From assembly GCA_020436025.1 (NCBI GenBank), contig JAGQYP010000017.1, positions 1-62,576 of the forward strand: 62,576 nucleotides of DNA. The letters run 5' to 3'. The DNA comes from Crocinitomicaceae bacterium (GTDB taxonomy: Bacteria > Bacteroidota > Bacteroidia > Flavobacteriales_D > Crocinitomicaceae). The notes beneath the pieces are model-generated. The model did no database searches. It was not told the DNA's origin and was given only the letters and a program-made list of their open reading frames with translations. Position numbers and translations under genes: made by a program. Shown in pieces: positions 55,502 through 62,576 of the stretch. Position 1 is the first letter of the stretch; every line of letters begins with the position of its first letter.

Positions 55502-55771
55502 ATGAGAGAGTACAAAGTAAATAGAGACCCAAATAAATCGAAAACTCCGAGCAAGGAGCAGATCGATAAGTACAAGGACTTTGGTCGCCTTTCTCATCAA
55601 TATGATAAATTGACTAAAAGACCGAAGAAACCTTTGTACAAGGATCCCAAAGTTTTTATTGCCTTAGTTCTACTTGTGGTTATTGCTTATCTAATCGCGG
55701 AAACAATAGACCACAGCAAGAAGGAAGATATAAAGCAAGAGCAACAGCAAGAGCAACAGCAAGAGGATTGA
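55502..55771 (+). CDS. Small single-pass membrane protein, candidate sigma partner
   Basis: 89 residues. A basic N-terminal 48 residues (NRDPNKSKTPSKEQIDKYK), one membrane helix at about 50-68 (KVFIALVLLVVIAYLIAETI) and a short tail. ATG directly follows the sigma stop, so it is translationally coupled. It has no zinc-binding anti-sigma motif. The tail KQEQQQEQQQED is encoded by the GAGCAACAGCAAGAG repeat that continues downstream, so the true stop may have been displaced by the repeat. Confidence 0.6.
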   Translation: MREYKVNRDPNKSKTPSKEQIDKYKDFGRLSHQYDKLTKRPKKPLYKDPKVFIALVLLVVIAYLIAETIDHSKKEDIKQEQQQEQQQED

Positions 55772-56203
55772 GCAAGAGTATAGAGCAAGAGTATAGAGCA
55801 AGAGTATAGAGCAAGAGCAATTTGTAAAAAACTCGCCGTGAATCTCCGTGTCTTCTCCGTGCAACTCCGTGTAACAAAAAAAACTCGAACTACCCAGACC
55901 TAGCAAGTCATGGATCAAGTAGGAGAAATCAACAAATAAAAAAACTGTTCACTCACTCTATCCACTCAAACTCAGAATTGAGCAACAGCAAGAGGATTGA
56001 GCAAGAGCAATTTTTAAAATTTCTCCGTGAATCTCCGTGTCTTCTCCGTGCAACTCCGTGTAACAAAAAAAAGCACCTGCAACCCAAAGCTCGCAGATCA
56101 TATATCAAATAGGAGAAATCCACAAATAAAAAACTGTTCACTCACTCTATCCACTCAAACTCAGATTTGAGCAACAGCAAGAGGATTGAGCAACAGTAAG
56201 ATC
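55730..56203. repeat. Composite intergenic repeat, about 188-bp tandem units
   Basis: No gene between 55772 and 56341. GAGCAACAGCAAGAG and AGCAAGAGTATAG short tandem units (55735-55820) lead into two copies of about 188 bp. Each copy holds the CTCCGTG block with A run (55832-55883; 56021-56073), a variable 'AGGAGAAATC' block, 'ACTCACTCTATCCACTCAAA' (55951-55970; 56139-56158) and GAGCAACAGCAAGAGGATTG (55980-55999; 56169-56188). The same blocks occur at 45768-45915 and 46946. Confidence 0.75.
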
Positions 56204-56329
56204 ATATGGTTTGGGGTATCTTTTATGCGAATAATTACTTAATTCAGGCTTTTACTCGCAATCCACCTGTATCCAATCAATCTGTTCTTAAAATAACTTA
56301 ATTATTGTTATCTATTCTTCCGAGGTTTA

Positions 56330-56337
56330 TATCTTTG
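56330..56337 (+). promoter_or_regulatory. TAnnTTTG box giving leaderless guaA
   Basis: TATCTTTG ends 4 bases before the ATG at 56342, so transcription should begin at or next to the start codon. Confidence 0.5.
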
Positions 56338-56341
56338 CAGC

Positions 56342-57874
56342 ATGCAAGAGATGATATTGATTTTAGACTTTGGGTCACAGTATACCCAGCTAATCGGTAG
56401 GAGAGTCAGAGAACTCAATGTGTATAGTGAGATTCATCCTTGGGATAAATGCCCGGAAATTACCCCCAACATCAAAGGTGTTATTTTATCTGGAAGCCCC
56501 TTTTCTGTGCGAGATGAAAAGTCTCCAAAACCAAATTTAGAAGAGATCAAAGGGAAACTACCTCTTTTGGGAGTATGTTTTGGTGCTCAATTCATGGCGC
56601 AAAATTTTGGCGGAGAGGTGATGCCATCTAAAATAAGAGAATACGGGAGAGCACATTTATCATATGTAGATAAAGAAAATATATTAACTCGAGGTATGTC
56701 AGACGATTCCCAAGTTTGGATGTCGCACGGAGATACTATTAAAACTGTACCTTCCAACTATAATATAATAGCTTCAACTCACGATGTGGAGGTTGCGGGT
56801 TATGAAATTGAAGGAGAAACAACTTTCGGAATTCAGTTTCACCCTGAAGTGTATCACTCAACCGAAGGATTAACCCTTTTGAGAAATTTTGTTGTTGACA
56901 TTTGTGGTTGTTCTCAGTCCTGGACACCAACTTCTTTTGTAGAAGAAACGGTAGCCGAACTGCAAACAAAACTTGGAAACGACAAGGTGATCTTAGGTTT
57001 GTCCGGTGGGGTTGATTCCTCAGTGGCCGCAATGCTCCTCCACAAAGCTATTGGGAGTAATTTGCATTGTATTTTTGTGAATAATGGTTTGCTGAGAAAG
57101 AACGAATTTGATTCTGTTTTGGATTCCTACAAACACTTAGGTTTAAATGTAAAAGGAGTGGATGCTTCTCAGCAGTTTTACTCAGCATTATCGGGATTGT
57201 CTGACCCCGAAGCAAAAAGAAAAGCAATTGGAAAAGTATTTATCGATGTTTTCGAAGAAGAATCAGGCAAAGTGGAAGACGCAAAATGGTTGGGTCAGGG
57301 AACAATTTATCCTGATGTGATTGAATCAGTTTCTGCAACGGGAGGACCTTCTGCCACCATTAAATCCCATCACAATGTAGGTGGATTACCCGATTATATG
57401 AAGCTGGAGTTGGTAGAACCTTTGCGTTTACTTTTTAAAGATGAGGTAAGAAGAGTAGGGAAGGCCATGGAGCTTCCACAAGATATTTTAGGTCGTCATC
57501 CTTTTCCAGGTCCTGGATTGGGTATCCGAATTTTGGGTGAAGTGACCGCAGAAAAAGTGAGAATTCTTCAAGAAGTCGACCATATTTTCATTCAAGGATT
57601 GAAAGATGAAGGACTCTACGACGAGGTTTGGCAAGCTGGAGCAATTCTTCTTCCAGTACAATCTGTTGGAGTAATGGGAGATGAAAGAACCTATGAAAAT
57701 GCAGTAGCGCTAAGGGCTGTGAGCTCAACGGATGGGATGACAGCTGACTGGGTTCATTTGCCCTATGAATTTTTGGCACGAACTTCGAATAAGATTATTA
57801 ATGGTGTAAAAGGAATTAACAGGGTGACTTACGATATTAGTTCGAAACCACCTGCAACAATTGAATGGGAATAA
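56342..57874 (+). CDS. guaA: GMP synthase (glutamine-hydrolysing)
   Basis: 510 residues. Class I amidotransferase domain with nucleophile Cys in [13 protein letters not shown] near 80 and [12 protein letters not shown] near 165. ATP-pyrophosphatase domain with the PP-loop [17 protein letters not shown] near 218. The C-terminal dimerisation domain is complete ([19 protein letters not shown]). Converts XMP to GMP. ATG at 56342; the gene appears leaderless. It overlaps the LysM gene by 10 bases. Confidence 0.97.
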   Translation: MQEMILILDFGSQYTQLIGRRVRELNVYSEIHPWDKCPEITPNIKGVILSGSPFSVRDEKSPKPNLEEIKGKLPLLGVCFGAQFMAQNFGGEVMPSKIREYGRAHLSYVDKENILTRGMSDDSQVWMSHGDTIKTVPSNYNIIASTHDVEVAGYEIEGETTFGIQFHPEVYHSTEGLTLLRNFVVDICGCSQSWTPTSFVEETVAELQTKLGNDKVILGLSGGVDSSVAAMLLHKAIGSNLHCIFVNNGLLRKNEFDSVLDSYKHLGLNVKGVDASQQFYSALSGLSDPEAKRKAIGKVFIDVFEEESGKVEDAKWLGQGTIYPDVIESVSATGGPSATIKSHHNVGGLPDYMKLELVEPLRLLFKDEVRRVGKAMELPQDILGRHPFPGPGLGIRILGEVTAEKVRILQEVDHIFIQGLKDEGLYDEVWQAGAILLPVQSVGVMGDERTYENAVALRAVSSTDGMTADWVHLPYEFLARTSNKIINGVKGINRVTYDISSKPPATIEWE

Positions 57875-59727
57875 TTAGGTTTATAGTAAGTTTTGTATTC
57901 TGCTTTTCTGTATTGCTTTCATTGGCACAGAAGAAGTACGATGTTGAGGTAAATAATGGAAAGAAATATTATGTTTTCATTGTTGAACGTGGGAATACGC
58001 TTTACTCCATTACTAGAGAATTCAAAATTAGCGAAAGTGATCTGAAATCGGCAAACCCCGGATTAAGTACGGAACTAACTTTAGGTCAAAAGATTCTTGT
58101 GCCAGTTGATAAATCTGGCTATAAACAATCAGAGTTCACCTTTAAAAAACATACTGTCGAAAAAGGAGAGACTTTTTATGGTTTGTCAAGAAAATTCGGT
58201 GTTTCCATTGAAGATATAAAAGGGGCCAACCCTGGCTTAATAGAGCTTAAAAACGGAGAGGAAATCAATATTCCTGTAAAGAATGGAGAGTCTATCCAAA
58301 AAGATCCAGTTGAAAATCATATAGATCAGAATTTGCAAAACGATCAAAATGACAATCAAGTCAATCAGATTGAAGAGAATGCCAATCAGATAGTTGCTAA
58401 CGATTCTATTATTGAGCATAAGGTTTTAGCCCATGAAACGCTTTATTCCATTGCTCGAAGGTATATGGTAAGTGTGGATACTATTAAAGCATTGAATGAT
58501 TTACAAGGGAATGCACTAAGCAGAGGTCAAGTTTTGAAGATCCCAATAGAACCTGTAAAGGTAAGAGAAGTACTGAATAAAGATGTGCCAAAAGAGGATA
58601 CTACTTTCTACGAATATGGGGATTCAAAACGCAAGGATGCCTACAATGTAACCATTCTTTTGCCTTTCTTTTTTGATCAGAATGCTTCTCATTTGGCTTC
58701 AGGATCTTTGTCGTCGCCTAAAGAGATTTTGCCAAAGACTAAAATTGCTCTTGACTTTTACATGGGTGTGAAAATGGCATTGGACTCACTTGAAAAAGCT
58801 GGCGTTAACTTGAATGTTCAAATTTTTGATACCAGAGGAGATTCCACTGCAGTTGCAAAGATTTTAAAAGATCAAAATGTGGATCAGGCTGATTTGATCA
58901 TTGGTCCATTCTATAAAAAGCCCGTTGCTCTGGTAGCTCAATTCGCTAAAGAACATCAAATTCATAATGTCATTCCTTTTTCTGCCAGTGGTAAAGTGTT
59001 GTACGGTAATCCATATGTGAGCAAGTTTATTGCATCGAATGGTATCTTGATTAAAGGAACTGTAGAATACATTAAAGATCATTACCCAAATCAAAATGTG
59101 ATCCTGATTAAGAGTACCACTTCGAAAGATGATTATGCTTATCAGAAAACAAGAGAGTTTTTAGAAGAATTTAATATTTCTTATACTGAAAAAGCACTTT
59201 CTACTACAGATATGGGCTCCTATTTTAAAAAGAATGACCTGAATATTGTTTTGGCTCCAAGTGCGAATCAAATTTTCGCCAATAACCTTTTCGTTGGCTT
59301 GAACAAAACAATGAATAAATTTGGTTACCGCGACTCCACAGTGATTCACTTGTTCGGGACAGATAACTGGGAAAGATTTGAAGGAATCAAAATGAAATAC
59401 AAAACACGAATGAACTTCCACTATGCTTCTCCTATTTATGCAGACTGGAAGAGTGAGAAGACCAAGTTAATTGTAAAAGATTTTCGTTCAAAATTCGAAA
59501 CAGACCCAACAGAGTACAGTTTACATGGGTTTGATTTGACCATGTATTACATCTCTGGATTGGAATTATTCGGAACAGGATTTTTTAAACATTTTGACCA
59601 GATTCAAACGGATCCAGTTGTAAATCGAATTTCCATCAATCAGCTAGGGAATACCAATGGATTTGAGAACTCTTCTTATTTCATTTTAAGGTATTTACCA
59701 ACTTATCAGAAAATTTTAACAAAATAG
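57865..59727 (+). CDS. LysM-repeat protein with periplasmic-binding-like domain
   Basis: 620 residues. Signal peptide (about 1-21). Three LysM repeats: about 37-80 ([18 protein letters not shown]), 90-135 ([20 protein letters not shown]) and 188-230 ([20 protein letters not shown]). A type I periplasmic-binding-like domain follows from about 265 to 620 ([48 protein letters not shown]). It probably binds peptidoglycan and may sense a ligand or scaffold envelope proteins. Such genes next to guaA are frequent in Bacteroidetes. Confidence 0.85.
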   Translation: MGIIRFIVSFVFCFSVLLSLAQKKYDVEVNNGKKYYVFIVERGNTLYSITREFKISESDLKSANPGLSTELTLGQKILVPVDKSGYKQSEFTFKKHTVEKGETFYGLSRKFGVSIEDIKGANPGLIELKNGEEINIPVKNGESIQKDPVENHIDQNLQNDQNDNQVNQIEENANQIVANDSIIEHKVLAHETLYSIARRYMVSVDTIKALNDLQGNALSRGQVLKIPIEPVKVREVLNKDVPKEDTTFYEYGDSKRKDAYNVTILLPFFFDQNASHLASGSLSSPKEILPKTKIALDFYMGVKMALDSLEKAGVNLNVQIFDTRGDSTAVAKILKDQNVDQADLIIGPFYKKPVALVAQFAKEHQIHNVIPFSASGKVLYGNPYVSKFIASNGILIKGTVEYIKDHYPNQNVILIKSTTSKDDYAYQKTREFLEEFNISYTEKALSTTDMGSYFKKNDLNIVLAPSANQIFANNLFVGLNKTMNKFGYRDSTVIHLFGTDNWERFEGIKMKYKTRMNFHYASPIYADWKSEKTKLIVKDFRSKFETDPTEYSLHGFDLTMYYISGLELFGTGFFKHFDQIQTDPVVNRISINQLGNTNGFENSSYFILRYLPTYQKILTK

Positions 59728-59818
59728 TAAGTTTTCCTAAAAAAATTAACTTTACAAGGCAACGTCAAGCTTAACTCTTCGTTAAGTTGATGTTAAGTTG
59801 ATTATGAAGCTCCTTACT

Positions 59819-60007
59819 ATGAAAAAACAAGCGTATTTGTTGATACTCTCATGTATCATCTTTTCAGGGATTTCTACTGCCCAAGAAAAAGAAAAGAATC
59901 TGACAAAAAAAGAGCCGGTAAAACTTAAAAAAGTGGATCCGCAAAAATCACAGATTAAGCAAGTTAAAGTAGTTGCTGAGCCTCAAAAGAATTCGGTTAA
60001 GAAATAG
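59819..60007 (+). CDS. Tiny secreted basic protein
   Basis: 62 residues from the ATG of MKKQAYLLILSC; the frame opens 7 codons earlier. Signal peptide with cleavage near STAQ. The mature peptide is about 39 residues and lysine-rich (EKNLTKKEPVKLKKVDPQ), with no cysteines. No family recognised. It lies between the LysM protein and another small secreted protein. Confidence 0.5.
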   Translation: MKKQAYLLILSCIIFSGISTAQEKEKNLTKKEPVKLKKVDPQKSQIKQVKVVAEPQKNSVKK

Positions 60008-60036
60008 TTTAACCACAATTTATTTAAAACATCGAT

Positions 60037-60429
60037 ATGAAAAATGTTCTACTGTTATTAGGAATGACTGTTGGTCTACTTTCTTTTGCCCAAAATCAAG
60101 AGAAAGAAATTGATACCGTTATCTACAGCAATAATCAAAAAACAACTAAATATACAGATGGTTCTCAGTACATTGAGCTCATCAAAAAACCTATTTATTC
60201 CACAGAAGCAAATCAAAAACCCAAGTTCAAATCCAAGCAAGAGGAATTGAATTATCTGCACACATATATTGGGCATTTGGAAAAGAAAAAGGAACATATT
60301 AATTCTAATCCAGAAGAAAAGAAAAAGGCAGAAGAATCGGGTTGGTTTAAGCAAATAGACGGCTACATCAATGAGTCAAAAGCTCGAATTGAAGAAATCG
60401 AAACGCTACTTAAATCGAAAAAACAATAA
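60037..60429 (+). CDS. Small secreted charged protein of unknown function
   Basis: 130 residues. Signal peptide (about 1-18, MKNVLLLLGMTVGLLSFAQ). The mature part is helical and very charged, with a coiled-coil-like stretch at about 68-125 (KSKQEELNYLHTYIGHLEKK, ESKARIEEIETLLKSKKQ). No family recognised. It is 2 bases before the start of the large adhesin-like gene and 29 after the tiny secreted protein, so the three may form one transcript. Confidence 0.6.
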   Translation: MKNVLLLLGMTVGLLSFAQNQEKEIDTVIYSNNQKTTKYTDGSQYIELIKKPIYSTEANQKPKFKSKQEELNYLHTYIGHLEKKKEHINSNPEEKKKAEESGWFKQIDGYINESKARIEEIETLLKSKKQ

Positions 60430-60431
60430 CT

Positions 60432-62576
60432 ATGAAACTCACTACGCATATTACTAAGAAAATCTACATTGGTCTGGCAGGACTGATGTTTCCTTTTTTA
60501 GGTCTATCACAGGCAAACAATAACCCTTGTAATAACGCACCCTTTATAAATGTTAATCCCAATTGCGTTTACCAAACCGGTACAACCGTTGGAGCAACTA
60601 CTCAAACAAACGCAGCAAATTTCGGAACACCTTCTTGTGGTTTAATGGGGGAGGATGTTTGGTATGCCTTTACTGCCCCTTTAAATGGTGATGGTGTAAA
60701 TATAGATTTGCAAGCGGGAACAATCACTGACGCGGTAATGTCAGTTTATTCTTCGGATTGTGTGGGTACTTACACTGAATTAGATTGTGATGATGATGGT
60801 GGAACTGGAGCAATGCCAACTTTGAGTTTTTCTAATTTGAACCCGGGAGAAACATATTTTATTAGGATATGGGATTACAATGGAGGAAGTGGTACTTTCC
60901 AAATTTGTGTTTCTGCAATTCCTGCTCCACCTCCTGGAACCAATAATGAAAATTGCTCGGAAATGACTCCAATATGTACAGACGCAGGTATCACTTTTAC
61001 CGCGAATACGGGTGTGGATGATGCTGATATTTTAGATCCAGGAAATAATTATGATTGCTTGATTACGCAACCCAATCCTACTTGGTTCTATCTAGAAATT
61101 GCTACTGCTGGAAATATTAATATGAATTTGACAGCTGGATCGGATATTGATTATATTATTTATGGTCCCTACTCTAGTTTAGCAACCGCACAAAACGATT
61201 GTGGAAGTATGGGTTCACCGGCTGGTGAAGTTGTGGATTGCTCATTCTCTTTTACAAATAATGAGTTCCCCACCATAACAGGGGCGCAAGTTGGGGAGGT
61301 ATATGTAATGCTGATTACAAATTATGCCAATGTTACCCAACAAATCGACTTGCAGCAAATTTCAGGTGCTGGAGCTACGAATTGTAATATTGTATTTCCA
61401 AACTGTACCATTGATAACTTTACAGCCAATATTGGTGCTTGCCAACCTGCAACGAATACTTATGATATCACAGGGATTGTTGAATTTACAGATCCTCCAA
61501 CTACAGGAACAATGATTGTTGAAGACTGTAATGGAAATCAACAAGTTTTCAATGCGCCTTTTACTTCTCCAACAAACTATTCAATCACAGGTTTGTTATC
61601 TGATGGTGGAGCGTGTGACGTAACTGTTTATTTTTCAGATGATTTAGCTTGTTCGCAAACAATTAACTATACTGCACCTGCAGACTGTTCTCCAGCCTGT
61701 GTAATGAATGGTTTAAATATAACAACCGGAGCATGTGATCCAGGTTCTACCTTGGAAGTTAGTGGTACAGTAACTTATACAGATCCTCCTTCTACAGGTC
61801 AATTGATTATTGAGGATTGTCAAGGAAATCAAGTGGCATTCAATCCGCCTTTCAGTGGTTCAACAAACTTCTTGTTTACAGCTCAAGCAGACGGTTCTAC
61901 TTGTGCCATCACAGCTTATTTTACGGATGATGCAGCATGTACCATTTCAGTGAATGGATCTTACCCTCCACCTTGCGGATGTACAGTGGATGTGGGGACT
62001 TTCACGGTTACTGTTGATGGAACTCCTGTTGGAAATAATGAGGTTTTGTGTTTTGGAGAAACTTTCGACATCACAACAAACAACGACTTCATCGCTCCGG
62101 CAGAAGCGGTGACTCCTCCAATTTCAGCACCAGGTTCTTACGATCCAGGAATTGGATACTTACTTTTCTCATGTCCTCCAACAACAATGCCTCCAGGTCA
62201 AATCGAATTGGATCCATGCTTTATGGGTGTTTTGGGTTATGGAAGTTTTAATGATCCAAACGCTTTCGGTCAAGCTTCTTACGGTGGGCCGTGGACAGGT
62301 GGAGATGAAACCATGTACATCGTTCCAATTACTTTCTATGATGTAAACACAGGAACTTATTCTTATGTAAATACTTCAACTGCTTGTTGGGATATTGGTC
62401 CAACAATTTCAGTGCAGTATTTAAGTGAAATTACTTTTACAGAAGCTCAGGATTGTGCCGCTGGAACTCAAACAGTAACTTTGAATGGAGGTCTGCCAGA
62501 AATGGTAGCGGGTGAAACTTATACAGCAAGTAACTTGTCTCCAGCCAATGCCAACTTTGTAAACAATACAACAACC
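60432..62576 (+). CDS. Large secreted adhesin-like protein, 5' part (runs off window)
   Basis: ATG at 60432, open for 715 codons to the window edge without a stop. Signal peptide (about 1-26, ending GLSQA). A pre-peptidase-like domain fills about 30-170 (GEDVWYAFTAPLNGDGVN, DCDDDGGTGAMPTLSFSN, YFIRIWDYNGG) and a second similar domain about 175-315. Two Cys-rich repeats of about 95-110 residues follow (about 318-415 and 416-525), sharing IVEFTDPPTTGTMIVEDCNG and TVTYTDPPSTGQLIIEDCQG. Typical of T9SS-exported gliding/adhesion giants, but the sorting tail would be outside the window. Confidence 0.75.
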   Translation, partial: MKLTTHITKKIYIGLAGLMFPFLGLSQANNNPCNNAPFINVNPNCVYQTGTTVGATTQTNAANFGTPSCGLMGEDVWYAFTAPLNGDGVNIDLQAGTITDAVMSVYSSDCVGTYTELDCDDDGGTGAMPTLSFSNLNPGETYFIRIWDYNGGSGTFQICVSAIPAPPPGTNNENCSEMTPICTDAGITFTANTGVDDADILDPGNNYDCLITQPNPTWFYLEIATAGNINMNLTAGSDIDYIIYGPYSSLATAQNDCGSMGSPAGEVVDCSFSFTNNEFPTITGAQVGEVYVMLITNYANVTQQIDLQQISGAGATNCNIVFPNCTIDNFTANIGACQPATNTYDITGIVEFTDPPTTGTMIVEDCNGNQQVFNAPFTSPTNYSITGLLSDGGACDVTVYFSDDLACSQTINYTAPADCSPACVMNGLNITTGACDPGSTLEVSGTVTYTDPPSTGQLIIEDCQGNQVAFNPPFSGSTNFLFTAQADGSTCAITAYFTDDAACTISVNGSYPPPCGCTVDVGTFTVTVDGTPVGNNEVLCFGETFDITTNNDFIAPAEAVTPPISAPGSYDPGIGYLLFSCPPTTMPPGQIELDPCFMGVLGYGSFNDPNAFGQASYGGPWTGGDETMYIVPITFYDVNTGTYSYVNTSTACWDIGPTISVQYLSEITFTEAQDCAAGTQTVTLNGGLPEMVAGETYTASNLSPANANFVNNTTT

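Noticed and set aside
59769..59785. CTTAACTCTTCGTTAAG hairpin as terminator of the LysM gene
   Set aside because: Short stem and no T run after it; may be chance.

Overview
The window is about 62.6 kb of AT-rich chromosomal DNA from a member of the Bacteroidota, most likely a flavobacterium-type organism. Supporting signs are promoter -10/-7 boxes of the TAnnTTTG type, a secreted protein with a type IX secretion (por) sorting tail, a YidC of the Bacteroidetes layout, DUF6438 and 'head GIN' lipoproteins, and a MoaC-MoaB fusion. I cannot name a genus from sequence alone.

Layout. 0-16 kb is housekeeping: a hypothetical gene broken by an amber codon, a TonB-C-terminal protein, a secreted helical protein, methylmalonyl-CoA mutase (mutA-mutB), a single-domain Y1 (IS200-like) transposase flanked by two families of hairpin repeats, a lipoprotein/M28 peptidase/EI24 operon, yidC, pyrG, a TerC-family protein and a hydrolase. 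16-46 kb is a nitrate-respiration island. It holds three Crp/Fnr-type regulators (one broken by an ochre codon), molybdenum cofactor synthesis (moeA, mobA, moaD, moaCB, moaA, moeB, moaE), molybdate uptake (modABC), two NarK transporters and an outer-membrane beta-barrel, and the membrane nitrate reductase narC-G-H-J-I, in which NarI carries an N-terminal cytochrome c domain. It also holds nitrosative-stress genes (ric, a hemerythrin, a DoxX protein) and an oxygen-independent class II ribonucleotide reductase. No nitrite reductase is present, so the visible pathway stops at nitrite. 46-62.6 kb is mixed: a T9SS cargo protein between two copies of a composite intergenic repeat, a SAM-riboswitch-controlled methionine operon (metX-hom-osmC-metZ), tRNA-Phe, a candidate small RNA, an AraC regulator, a head-GIN lipoprotein, a VOC protein, an ECF sigma factor with a small membrane protein, guaA, a LysM/periplasmic-binding protein, and the 5' part of a large secreted adhesin-like gene that runs off the window.

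How it works together. The most coherent signal is a palindrome, ATGAT-N4-ATCAT, found ten times between 16.86 and 44.18 kb and close to most of the island's transcription starts. At crp, ric, doxX, nrdJ and narC its centre lies 29.5-30.5 bp upstream of a TAnnTTTG-like box, and at moeA it lies 30.5 bp upstream of a weaker match. This is the geometry of class II FNR activation (-41.5). One regulator here has FNR-like cysteines, so I infer a local anaerobic/nitrate regulon that coordinates cofactor synthesis, transport, respiration, NO repair and DNA precursor synthesis.

Intergenic DNA is unusually rich in dispersed repeats. In three genes (moeB, metZ and the small membrane protein at 55.5 kb) repeat DNA appears to have become coding sequence.
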